Source of the DNA: Candidatus Delongbacteria bacterium
GTDB taxonomy: Bacteria > Delongbacteria > UBA4055
DNA: 20,082 nucleotides
Reading direction: 5' to 3'
Assembly (NCBI GenBank): GCA_016938535.1
Contig: JAFGUL010000070.1
Coordinates: forward strand, 1 to 20,082
Each line of letters opens with the position of its first letter. The first letter of the stretch is position 1. This document shows positions 1 to 7,261 of the stretch, piece after piece. Made by a program: the position numbers and the translations under genes. The notes below the pieces were generated by a model. It had not been told where the DNA came from, made no database searches, and saw only the letters and a program-made list of their open reading frames with translations.

Positions 1-704
1 CGAGCCATTTTTTCAGATACCGGTTCAATGGTGTTAAGTTTTTCCCTGTGCTCCGTAAGTCCTACAGGAACAACTGCGAGAGACCTTACCCCGGGATAAA
101 ATCCTCTTAATGTTTCTATTGTATCCTTGAGAACTTTTCCGTCATTTATTCCCGGGCAGATAACAGCCTGAGTATGAAGTTCGATCCCGTTCAAGGTCAG
201 TAATCTGATCTTTTCGAGCAGTCTGTCGTCCTTTTTAATACCGAGCAGTTTCTTTCTTACGCTGTCGTCTGTTGCGTGAACGGATATGTAAAGAGGGCTT
301 AGCCTCATTTTTATTATCTTGTCGAGCTCTTTCTGAGTTATGTTAGTCAGAGTGAAATAGTTGCCGTACAGAAATGAGAACCTGTAATCCTCGTCCTTAA
401 CATAAATGGTTTTCCTGAGCCCCTTAGGATTCTGATCTATGAAACAGAAAATGCATTTGTTCCCGCAGTGCCTGACCTTAATTTCCTCTACGATGATGCC
501 GTTAGAACCGGGTTCTTCAAAACTCACCTCATAAGGTCCGGCAATCCCCGCGATCAATAAGGTCGCGTTCTCCTGTGCAGCATAAAAACTAAAATCCAGA
601 GCATCATCAACATCATTCCCGTTGACCGATAATATATGATCACCTTTAGAAATACCTTTCTTAAAAGCCGGCGAATCCTTTTCTATGGCTGTAATTTTCA
701 GCAT
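1..704 (-). CDS. PDZ / radical SAM / DUF512 family protein (3' part missing)
   Basis: Only the first 234 codons are in the window; the gene continues past the left edge. Residues 1-60 look like a PDZ-type domain (SPAFKKGISKGDHILSVNG). Residues 80-87 hold a CxxxCxxC radical SAM cluster motif (C80, C84, C87; RHCGNKCIFCFID), followed by the family-typical stretch DEDYRFSFLYGNYFTLTN near 105-121. This order matches the DUF512 radical SAM proteins (N-terminal PDZ, radical SAM core, C-terminal DUF512), whose reaction is, to my knowledge, not established. The ATG follows the purL stop directly (TAAATG), with only a weak AGGAAA about 15 bases upstream, so translation is probably coupled to purL. The family assignment is firm; the DUF512 domain itself lies outside the window. 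Confidence 0.88.
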   Translation of the reverse strand, partial: MLKITAIEKDSPAFKKGISKGDHILSVNGNDVDDALDFSFYAAQENATLLIAGIAGPYEVSFEEPGSNGIIVEEIKVRHCGNKCIFCFIDQNPKGLRKTIYVKDEDYRFSFLYGNYFTLTNITQKELDKIIKMRLSPLYISVHATDDSVRKKLLGIKKDDRLLEKIRLLTLNGIELHTQAVICPGINDGKVLKDTIETLRGFYPGVRSLAVVPVGLTEHREKLNTIEPVSEKMA

Positions 705-3539
705 TTAACTGAAATATTTCCTGAACGGCGCTTTCCAGCAGTTCTCTATCTCATACATGTCAATATCGATCTTCTTTCCTTTGAAATCATTAACGACCGC
801 GCGGTAGTCAGTAGTCGTGGTTCCAATCTGCACTGCGAGACCGGTATCGATCATTTCATCGGCGCTTTCGATATCTTTCATCTCAACTATAAAAGAAGCG
901 GGTACTTCTGCAAAAAGTGTCTTAACTTTATCATTCACGAACATGTTGAATCCTTTTTTGCCGCCTATCGCCATCTCTGCAGTTGCGATCAATGCTCCGC
1001 CCTCGCTTACATCTGATGCTGAAAGGATATTACCTGACTTAATATTTTCATGAACGAGTTCGAATATTTCCTTCGCCGTTTCCATTTTTACTTCCGATAC
1101 AGCTGTTCCGAGCTGACCGAGCCTGTCCGCAAAGATCGACCCTCCCAGCTGAGCCTGAGAATAATCGCCGACTAGAAGAATTGGCGAACCTGACCTTTTG
1201 AAATCAGGCGATACAGTTTTTCTCCAGTCATCAACCACCGATCTTGCTGATATACATACTACCGGAGGTATTTCGATAGTCATATCTTTGTTCTTATAAG
1301 TGGAAGAAAGAGAATCCTTTCCTGATATTATTGGCGTTTTAAAGAATTTACACACTTCGGAAAGTGCTTCGGCTGTACTGTATAGATCCGCGAGATTTAT
1401 TTCTGTCGGTTTAGGCCAGATATGGTTCTCGATGAGGAAAATACGCTTCGGATCTCCCCCGAGAGCTATCACATTGCTCAAAGCTTCGTAATATGCCCAG
1501 AGCGTTCCTTTGTAAGGATCTATCCTGTTCAGAACGGGATTCAGGCCGTGGCCGAAAACGAGCGCGGCGTCAGAGTTTTGCAGAGGTTTTAAAATACATC
1601 CGCCCGTAGGACCGTCGTTCTGCCTGCCGCACAGCGGACCTTCAACACAGGTTCCCTGAACACCGTGATCGTACTGTCTGATGACCGGTTCTTTGGAGCA
1701 CACATTCAGATGTGAAATTATGTCCTTGAAGGCGGCCGTATAGTCAATTTCCTCTTCATAATATTCAGGTTCCTTGAGGCCTTTTTTTGGTATGGTCGTG
1801 GCAGTAATAGTCTCGAGAGGCTGCCCGTCGTGAAGGAAATCCATATCGAGATCGCAGACCAGTTCACCACCGTCATATATCGTGAGTCTTTTAGTGTCCG
1901 TAGCTTCACCGAGAACGAACCATTCCACATTATATTTTCTGCACACTTTTTCTATTTTGGAAAGGTGTTCTTTCGGCACCGTTGCCACCATTCTCTCCTG
2001 TGATTCAGAGATCCATTTCTCGAATGATGAGAGCCCGGGATATTTAAGAGGTATTTTGTCGAGATGAACTACCGCTCCGGTCTTTTCCCCCATCTCGCCG
2101 ACAGCTGATGAATATCCCCCTGCTCCGCAATCAGTCAGAGCTGTGAAGATGTCCATGTCGCGAAGCTCAAGCAGGCAGTCGAAGGTTCTTTTCTCTTCAA
2201 TAGGATTTCCTATCTGTACGGCACCACTGTTGAGATTAGCCGTTTTCTCAGTCATCTCGGCTGATGAGAAAGTTGCGCCGTGAATTCCGTCCTTGCCTGT
2301 TTTTCCGCCGAAAGAAACGAATAGATCACCTTTTTTACACTGACCTTTTTTCGCATATTTTAAAGGTACGATCCCGTCAGCTCCCACCATGACTGTCGGT
2401 TTAGGTCCGAAATCTTTGTGAAAGTGAAAAGATCCGTTGTTTGTCGGAATTCCCATTCTGTTGCCGTAATCCCTGACCCCTTCGACCACTCCGGTCAGTA
2501 TCCTTCTAGGGTGAAGGCAGCCGGGCAGTACATCTTCCATTTTCATATCCGGATCGCCGAGGCAGAATATGTCTATTGACGAAATATTCTTTGCGCCTTT
2601 TCCGGTGCCTGCGATATCTCTCAATACTCCGCCTGTGCCTGTCATAGCTCCGCCGTAAGGATCAAGTCCGGAAGGAGAATTATGCGTCTCAGCCTTGATA
2701 CAGATCCCGTACTCTACTCCGTCAGCTTCAGTAAACCTGAAAACCCCTGAATTATCCTCGAATTTTGAAATAACATCGGGATGTGCGATCTCTTTCTCAG
2801 TGTCCCTGACAAGACCGATTATCGAGCGTTTTTCCACTCCGTCGAGAATAACTTTCGCCTTGAAAGTCTTGTGTCCGCAGTGCTCCGACCATGTCTGTGC
2901 CAGTGTCTCAAGTTCGACATCATATGCGTCCCTGCCGAGTTTTTTATAATAATCCTGAATTGTCTGCATCTCGTGAAGATTAAGAAAGAGTTTGTATTCG
3001 GAAAGCTCCATAAGCTCTTTGTCATTCATTTCTCTGATAGGGATCAAAGCGGTTTTTTCGGATTTGAGGCTGACAAGAAGATTTTTTGGAACAGATCTTA
3101 ATTCTGTCTGTATCTGAGCATTCATAAGCACTCTGTCCCTGACCGTTAACAGATCGGTATCCTCAATTTCATCTTTAAAGCTGTAAGTGTATGAGATCAT
3201 TACAGCTTCTTGTTCATAACCCTTATCCTTCAGCTCTTCGAATATTGTTTCAGCCTCGGGATTCATAACTCCGGGTTGAAATGCTATCTCTATCTTTTTC
3301 TGATGATCAGGGTACAAATCGTCATTCAGGACGAACTTTTCTGTAATGGGACAGGCGAGAATATCTTTTGCGATCTCCCCCGCTTCATACTCTGATACTC
3401 CCTGAATATAGAAGTTTTTTATGATCTTCATTGAACTCACATCAATGGATAAAAATTCCTTTATATGAGCGGATATGTGCTTTTCTTTCGGGTCTTTTAC
3501 AACCGCTGTAACTGATATTTTCTGTATGTTTTCCGACAT
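705..3539 (-). CDS. purL: Phosphoribosylformylglycinamidine synthase, PurS-PurL fusion
   Basis: Fourth step of purine synthesis: FGAR plus glutamine-derived ammonia and ATP to FGAM, in the cytosol. At 944 residues it exceeds small PurL (about 740) but lacks the glutaminase domain of the long enterobacterial form (about 1,300). Residues 5-75 and 80-150 look like two PurS-like halves; the second has the PurS signature QPGVMNPEAETI. The synthase core follows, with QTWSEHCGHK (215-224), KAETHNSPSGLDPYGGA (282-298), the GTGGVLRD loop, and later TDCGAGGYSSAVGEMGE, EGPLCGRQNDGPTGG, SGKDSL and SDVSEGGALIA. A separate PurQ must supply ammonia; none is seen here. The start has GAGGT 4 bases upstream and an FCB-type promoter at 3565-3594. 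The stop abuts the radical SAM gene. Confidence 0.96.
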   Translation of the reverse strand: MSENIQKISVTAVVKDPKEKHISAHIKEFLSIDVSSMKIIKNFYIQGVSEYEAGEIAKDILACPITEKFVLNDDLYPDHQKKIEIAFQPGVMNPEAETIFEELKDKGYEQEAVMISYTYSFKDEIEDTDLLTVRDRVLMNAQIQTELRSVPKNLLVSLKSEKTALIPIREMNDKELMELSEYKLFLNLHEMQTIQDYYKKLGRDAYDVELETLAQTWSEHCGHKTFKAKVILDGVEKRSIIGLVRDTEKEIAHPDVISKFEDNSGVFRFTEADGVEYGICIKAETHNSPSGLDPYGGAMTGTGGVLRDIAGTGKGAKNISSIDIFCLGDPDMKMEDVLPGCLHPRRILTGVVEGVRDYGNRMGIPTNNGSFHFHKDFGPKPTVMVGADGIVPLKYAKKGQCKKGDLFVSFGGKTGKDGIHGATFSSAEMTEKTANLNSGAVQIGNPIEEKRTFDCLLELRDMDIFTALTDCGAGGYSSAVGEMGEKTGAVVHLDKIPLKYPGLSSFEKWISESQERMVATVPKEHLSKIEKVCRKYNVEWFVLGEATDTKRLTIYDGGELVCDLDMDFLHDGQPLETITATTIPKKGLKEPEYYEEEIDYTAAFKDIISHLNVCSKEPVIRQYDHGVQGTCVEGPLCGRQNDGPTGGCILKPLQNSDAALVFGHGLNPVLNRIDPYKGTLWAYYEALSNVIALGGDPKRIFLIENHIWPKPTEINLADLYSTAEALSEVCKFFKTPIISGKDSLSSTYKNKDMTIEIPPVVCISARSVVDDWRKTVSPDFKRSGSPILLVGDYSQAQLGGSIFADRLGQLGTAVSEVKMETAKEIFELVHENIKSGNILSASDVSEGGALIATAEMAIGGKKGFNMFVNDKVKTLFAEVPASFIVEMKDIESADEMIDTGLAVQIGTTTTDYRAVVNDFKGKKIDIDMYEIENCWKAPFRKYFS

Positions 3540-3564
3540 TTTTACCTCGTTTGAAATGAATCCT

Positions 3565-3594
3565 AAATATAAGATTTTGACCGTTTAATTGCAA
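3565..3594 (-). promoter_or_regulatory. Predicted FCB-type promoter of purL
   Basis: On the minus strand TTG (plus 3592-3594) is followed by 20 bases and TATATTT (plus 3565-3571), close to the Bacteroidota sigma consensus TTTG-N19-TAnnTTTG. It would give a leader of roughly 20 bases before the purL ATG. It is divergent from the promoter at 3619-3649. Confidence 0.55.
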
Positions 3595-3618
3595 TCGGAA
3601 TTTTGTTTTCAGATTTCG

Positions 3619-3649
3619 TTTGTAAATTCCCGATTATTGTTTTATATTG
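3619..3649 (+). promoter_or_regulatory. Predicted FCB-type promoter of the secreted-protein operon
   Basis: TTTG (3619-3622), 20 bases, then TATATTG (3643-3649). It has the same geometry as the purL promoter on the other strand, and lies about 35 bases before the ATG at 3685. Confidence 0.55.
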
Positions 3650-3684
3650 CTTTTCAAAGACAATTCTTGAAGAACGGAGGTTTT

Positions 3685-3864
3685 ATGGAACTGTACGACC
3701 TGGTTATGCCTTTCGGGATCATTACCTACATCATGATCCTGTTAGCCATTCTGACCGGTAAAAGGATCATAAGAACGCACCCGAAATGGCATGTCAGGAT
3801 AGCAAAAACAGCTTTGGTTTTCGCTACAATGCATGCAGGAATAATTATCTATTATAGAATCTAA
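3685..3864 (+). CDS. Small two-helix membrane protein with conserved-looking histidines
   Basis: The frame is open from 3589, but the start is taken at the ATG at 3685 because GGAGG (3676-3680) sits 4 bases upstream and the predicted promoter at 3619-3649 lies inside the longer frame. The 59-residue product has two hydrophobic segments (about 8-24 and 39-57) joined by a basic loop, GKRIIRTHPKWH. Histidines fall at 32, 36 and 50; H36 and H50 flank the start and middle of helix 2, a spacing reminiscent of half of a four-helix b-type cytochrome or ferric-reductase-like domain. I do not recognise a named family, and heme binding is inference. It ends 15 bases before the secreted Ig-like gene and is probably co-transcribed with it, so the two may act together at the inner membrane and periplasm. 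Confidence 0.75.
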   Translation: MELYDLVMPFGIITYIMILLAILTGKRIIRTHPKWHVRIAKTALVFATMHAGIIIYYRI

Positions 3865-3879
3865 AAAAAGGAGCCAGTC

Positions 3880-4323
3880 ATGAATAAACTGATCGCAATC
3901 GTAATGGCAGCATCATTCTTTGTTTCCGTTCACGCTCATTCACCAGCAGAAGTTAAAGCTGACTTCAACGTCGGAACAAAGGTGCTCAATGTTAAATACG
4001 CTCACAGCGTAAAAGACCCCGCAAGTCATTTTATTTCTACCGTGACCGTTGATCTTAACGGAAAAGAGATCATTTCACAAAAGCTTTTAAAACAGGATGA
4101 TATGAAATACGGGTCTGTTCTTTACAAAATCCCTGAAGCGAAAGCCGGAGACAAGATCGTCGTGAAAACTAAATGCAACAAAGGCGGTGGCAAAAATTTT
4201 GAACTGACAGTAGAGAAAATACTGGAACCATCAGTCAAAGAAGTTAAAAAAGCTGTCCCTGAAAATCAGATCCCTCAAAAGGACATTCCAAAACAGGAAG
4301 CCCCTGAGACCCTTACAAGATAA
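3880..4323 (+). CDS. Secreted SoxZ/desulfoferrodoxin-like Ig-fold protein
   Basis: 147 residues. Residues 1-19 form a signal peptide ending VHA, so the predicted mature protein begins with H20 (HSPAEV). The domain at 20-115 resembles the SoxZ / desulfoferrodoxin Ig-like fold: SHFISTVTVDLNGKEI (49-64) matches the SoxZ pattern 'AHFIxxVTVxxNGK', and KAGDKIVVK (88-96) the following strand. C99 in the KCN motif sits where superoxide reductases carry their Cys ligand, but the paired His of CNxH is absent (CNKG). H20, H42, H50 and C99 are possible metal ligands. Residues 116-147 are a Pro/Lys/Glu-rich tail. The SD AAGGAG is at 3868-3873. It could be a metal- or sulfur-binding periplasmic carrier; the substrate is unknown. 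Fold resemblance is from memory of the families, not a search. Confidence 0.8.
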   Translation: MNKLIAIVMAASFFVSVHAHSPAEVKADFNVGTKVLNVKYAHSVKDPASHFISTVTVDLNGKEIISQKLLKQDDMKYGSVLYKIPEAKAGDKIVVKTKCNKGGGKNFELTVEKILEPSVKEVKKAVPENQIPQKDIPKQEAPETLTR

Positions 4324-4346
4324 ATATAAATATAACAGGAAAACAC

Positions 4347-6872
4347 ATGATGAAATTTCTCGCGATAATCTTATTATTTGCATCATTAACAAATGCAGAA
4401 CTCGTGAATCTGAATCCCGACCCGAACGGTGAGCCGTGGCTTGCAGGAGGATGGAAAATGCCTGACTCGGAGGAAATGGCAAAGATAGAGTCACTACCAA
4501 AATTAACGCTCCCGGAAAGATACAAAAAATCAGGAAGAACTCTTCCGTACAAGATCAACAATACGGAACTCATGTATTTCAGGCCAATATTCAATCAGAT
4601 GGGAGGAAGCTGCGCTCAGGCAAGCGGAGTCGCCTATGTTTATACCTATGAAATGAATTCAATGAACGGAACGGACGCTTCTCTGCCCGAGAACCAGTTC
4701 CCCACTCATTACACATACAATTTCCTCAACGGCGGATCAGGAGAAAACGGATCAACTTATTTTGGAGGATGGGACATAATCAACGGCGGAGGAGTCCCCA
4801 CTGTAGCTGAATATGGCGGATTATGGCCATCAACAGACCCTTTAACAATGCATAAACTCTGGATGAACGGTTTCGATAAATATAAATCCGGCATGAACAA
4901 CAGAGTTGTCGAAGTTAAAACAATTCCTGTAGGAACTCCTGAAGGACTTGAAACTCTCAAACAGTACTTTAACGACTACTGTGACGGTTCTGATCATGGC
5001 GGAGTAGTAAGCTTTTCCGCAGGGGTCAATGAAACATGGATACAGAGCGTTCTGCCGGTAAATACAGAAAATGAAGGGCAGAAAGTCATATTGAAATGGC
5101 ACAATTCCGTAAATCATGCAATGACTTTTGTAGGCTATAACGACTCTATCCGATGGGATCTGAATTACGACGGTAAATATTCAAACTACGATAACGAAGG
5201 TAACCTTCTTCCTATGAAAGAATGGGAAGTTGGCGGACTTCTGATGGCTAATTCATGGGGAACCGGGTGGTCAAACACAGGTGGAACAGCATGGGTCGCA
5301 TACAGAACTCTGGCTCAGTCAGTTGATGAAGGCGGGATCTGGACTAATGCTGTTTACGCGATCCGGGTCAGAGATGATTTTGAACCTTCACTTTATGCTA
5401 AGGTCAGTATAAATTTCGGCGAAAGGAACGAACTCAAGATCTATGCAGGTGTATCATCCGACACTACTGCAGCCGAACCTGAACATACTTTGCTTTTCCC
5501 TCATTTTAACCGTCAGGGCGGAACTTACGGTATGGCGGGAGACGGGAATCTGCTGGAATTCGGTCTGGATATCAGTCCCCTTCTTTCTTATGTTGAACCC
5601 GGTGTTCCCGCAAAATTCTTCCTGTGCGTTGATCATAAGGAGGACGGAACAGCTTCGGGAAGAGGCAGTATTTCATCATTTTCGATTTCTGATGCGACCG
5701 GTAATGAATTTATCAGTTCAGAAATCGGAGTCACTATAGTAAAAAACAGTATCGCCTACTCAGCTGTCAGCGCTTCTTTCAATTTTGACGCACCAAGCAT
5801 AACAGATCTTTTCCTGCCGAATGCTGCTCCGGGAGAATTATATTCGCACACTCTAACAGTTGAGAATGGTTTGGGACCATATTCATGGGACACGATATTT
5901 GAATATCAGGAAGCTGAAAATACAGAGCTGTTCCCTTCAGTTTCCGACAGCATTCTGAGCGTTACGAATGACGATGACGGTTACGGGATAATAGACCTTC
6001 CTTTCAGTTTCCCGTTCTACGGTGAGCTCTACGACAGAGTTTATGTTCTCACTGACGGATCTATCAAGTTCGATGAGGGTTTCGAGTACATAAGATCGGA
6101 AAGCGATATTCTGGCTTTCAGAACTATTACGCCTTACGGAGCAGATCTAATGGCATATCCGGACGACGGAGACGGAATATTCTACTCCCTAACTGAAAAC
6201 AGTGTTACAGTAAGATGGGTAACTTCTATGTGGGATATGCCGGAAGTAGATCTTGAATTCGCCTGTACTCTTTACTCTGATTCAAGGATAGAATTCTTCT
6301 ATGGCGATAATCTGACGACCGGTATAAGCTGGGGATCGGGAATATCCAATGCAAAAAATACTGACGCTGTTATTTCGTCCACCTCAAACCTGAACGACCC
6401 CTCGGGACTGAAAACCGCTTTCTCTACGAATGATTATCCGTACGGGATCGTTTTAAGCGAGGACGGTGTTCTTAGCGGGATGACGAATATTGAAGAGAAA
6501 ACTTGGCTTATTAATCTGAGAGTGACTGACGACAGGAACATATCAGACTTAAAAACACTGGCTTTTACAACAGCTTCCGGTATAGATAATGACCATTCGG
6601 CAATTATTTCGGATTTCGAACTCTATCAGAACTATCCCAATCCTTTCAATCCTGTTACACAGATCAGATTCGCTCTTGATAAAACAGTAGATGTCAAACT
6701 TAGTGTTTACAATATAACCGGACAACTTGTCTCTGAACTCTTGAATGAAAAAAAGAATGCCGGTTATCATACTGTTGATTTTGACGGAAGTAAGATGAAC
6801 AGCGGCGTTTATTACTACAGTCTGGAAGTTGACGGTGTTTCAGAAACTAAAAAAATGATCATGCTGAAATGA
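4347..6872 (+). CDS. Secreted papain-like cysteine protease with T9SS sorting domain
   Basis: 841 residues. A signal peptide (1-17, ending TNA) is followed by a short pro-segment and a C1A-type peptidase core. Q84 (oxyanion) and nucleophile C89 lie in FNQMGGSCAQASG, H257 in NSVNHAMTFVGY, and N302 in MANSWGTGW. Residues 345-480 form an undefined beta-rich region. An Ig-like repeat of the He_PIG type appears split: its first half is about 486-520 (APGELYSHTLTVENGLGPYSW) and its second about 698-742 (YGIVLSEDGVLSG). Between them is a beta-sandwich-like insert with FPFYGELYDRVYVLTDGSI. Residues 757-841 are a Por/T9SS type A sorting domain (ELYQNYPNPFNPVTQIRF ... YYYSLEVDG). It should cross the outer membrane by T9SS and be anchored or released. 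An AGGA lies 6 bases before the ATG, and the gene starts 23 bases after the Ig-like gene. Its substrate is unknown. Confidence 0.9.
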   Translation: MMKFLAIILLFASLTNAELVNLNPDPNGEPWLAGGWKMPDSEEMAKIESLPKLTLPERYKKSGRTLPYKINNTELMYFRPIFNQMGGSCAQASGVAYVYTYEMNSMNGTDASLPENQFPTHYTYNFLNGGSGENGSTYFGGWDIINGGGVPTVAEYGGLWPSTDPLTMHKLWMNGFDKYKSGMNNRVVEVKTIPVGTPEGLETLKQYFNDYCDGSDHGGVVSFSAGVNETWIQSVLPVNTENEGQKVILKWHNSVNHAMTFVGYNDSIRWDLNYDGKYSNYDNEGNLLPMKEWEVGGLLMANSWGTGWSNTGGTAWVAYRTLAQSVDEGGIWTNAVYAIRVRDDFEPSLYAKVSINFGERNELKIYAGVSSDTTAAEPEHTLLFPHFNRQGGTYGMAGDGNLLEFGLDISPLLSYVEPGVPAKFFLCVDHKEDGTASGRGSISSFSISDATGNEFISSEIGVTIVKNSIAYSAVSASFNFDAPSITDLFLPNAAPGELYSHTLTVENGLGPYSWDTIFEYQEAENTELFPSVSDSILSVTNDDDGYGIIDLPFSFPFYGELYDRVYVLTDGSIKFDEGFEYIRSESDILAFRTITPYGADLMAYPDDGDGIFYSLTENSVTVRWVTSMWDMPEVDLEFACTLYSDSRIEFFYGDNLTTGISWGSGISNAKNTDAVISSTSNLNDPSGLKTAFSTNDYPYGIVLSEDGVLSGMTNIEEKTWLINLRVTDDRNISDLKTLAFTTASGIDNDHSAIISDFELYQNYPNPFNPVTQIRFALDKTVDVKLSVYNITGQLVSELLNEKKNAGYHTVDFDGSKMNSGVYYYSLEVDGVSETKKMIMLK

Positions 6873-6883
6873 TGAAATTGAGG

Positions 6884-6914
6884 TTGCTTTTTATTAATTG
6901 TTTGATTATATTTG
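6884..6914 (+). promoter_or_regulatory. Predicted FCB-type promoter of rpsU
   Basis: TTG (6884-6886), 20 bases, TATATTTG (6907-6914). This is the closest match in the window to the Bacteroidota TAnnTTTG element. It starts 12 bases after the protease stop, with no terminator hairpin in between. Confidence 0.6.
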
Positions 6915-6940
6915 CCAGTTCAAATTAAGTATCGCGCTTT

Positions 6941-6950
6941 AAAGGAGGTG
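6941..6950 (+). promoter_or_regulatory. Ten-base Shine-Dalgarno of rpsU
   Basis: AAAGGAGGTG, fully complementary to the usual 16S rRNA 3' end CACCUCCUUU, 7 bases before a GTG start. It is longer than any other SD in the window and decides the rpsU start. Confidence 0.8.
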
Positions 6951-6957
6951 AATTTAA

Positions 6958-7161
6958 GTGATACACATAAAAATAAGAGACGGTGAACATTTCGAGAAAG
7001 CTTTGAAAAGATTTACCAAGACCTTCGAAAAAAGCGGCGTACTTGCAGAACTCAGAATGAGAGAAAGATACGACAAGCCTACATGGGTGAACAGAAGAGA
7101 GCGCATCCAGGCTATGAGAAAACAGCAGAAGATTCAGAGAATGCAGAACAGAGGCTCATAA
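6958..7161 (+). CDS. rpsU: Small ribosomal subunit protein bS21
   Basis: 67 residues, a normal length for bS21 of the 30S subunit. It shows the family pattern IKIRDGEHFEKALKRF followed by a basic Arg/Lys-rich tail (KPTWVNRRERIQAMRKQQK). The start codon is GTG, chosen because the perfect SD at 6941-6950 is 7 bases upstream and the first internal ATG would cut off the conserved N-terminus. In Bacteroidota, bS21 helps sequester the anti-SD of 16S rRNA, and rpsU mRNA keeps a strong SD, which has been proposed to allow autoregulation. The strong SD here would fit that model, but the other genes here also have SDs, so the effect is uncertain. It has its own promoter and a terminator at 7188-7215. 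Confidence 0.96.
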   Translation: MIHIKIRDGEHFEKALKRFTKTFEKSGVLAELRMRERYDKPTWVNRRERIQAMRKQQKIQRMQNRGS

Positions 7162-7187
7162 ATTCACACCTTTATATTCAAAACTTC

Positions 7188-7215
7188 AAAAAAGAGTGAC
7201 TATTCACTCTTTTTT
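7188..7215 (+). terminator. Intrinsic terminator after rpsU
   Basis: A 12-bp perfect stem (7188-7199 with 7204-7215) around a 4-base loop CTAT. The core is GAGTGA/TCACTC, flanked by A6 and T6, so the T run follows the GC-containing part of the stem. The symmetric A and T runs mean it could work on either strand. Confidence 0.8.
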
Positions 7216-7224
7216 GTTTATATT
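7196..7224 (+). promoter_or_regulatory. Possible promoter of cvpA-clpC, overlapping the terminator
   Basis: TATATT (7219-7224) directly follows the terminator T run. At the usual 20-base distance upstream is GTG (7196-7198) rather than TTG, and it lies inside the terminator stem. The match is partial. Confidence 0.35.
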
Positions 7225-7261
7225 CCATACCGTAATAATGCTTAAGAAGGAGGCATAATAT

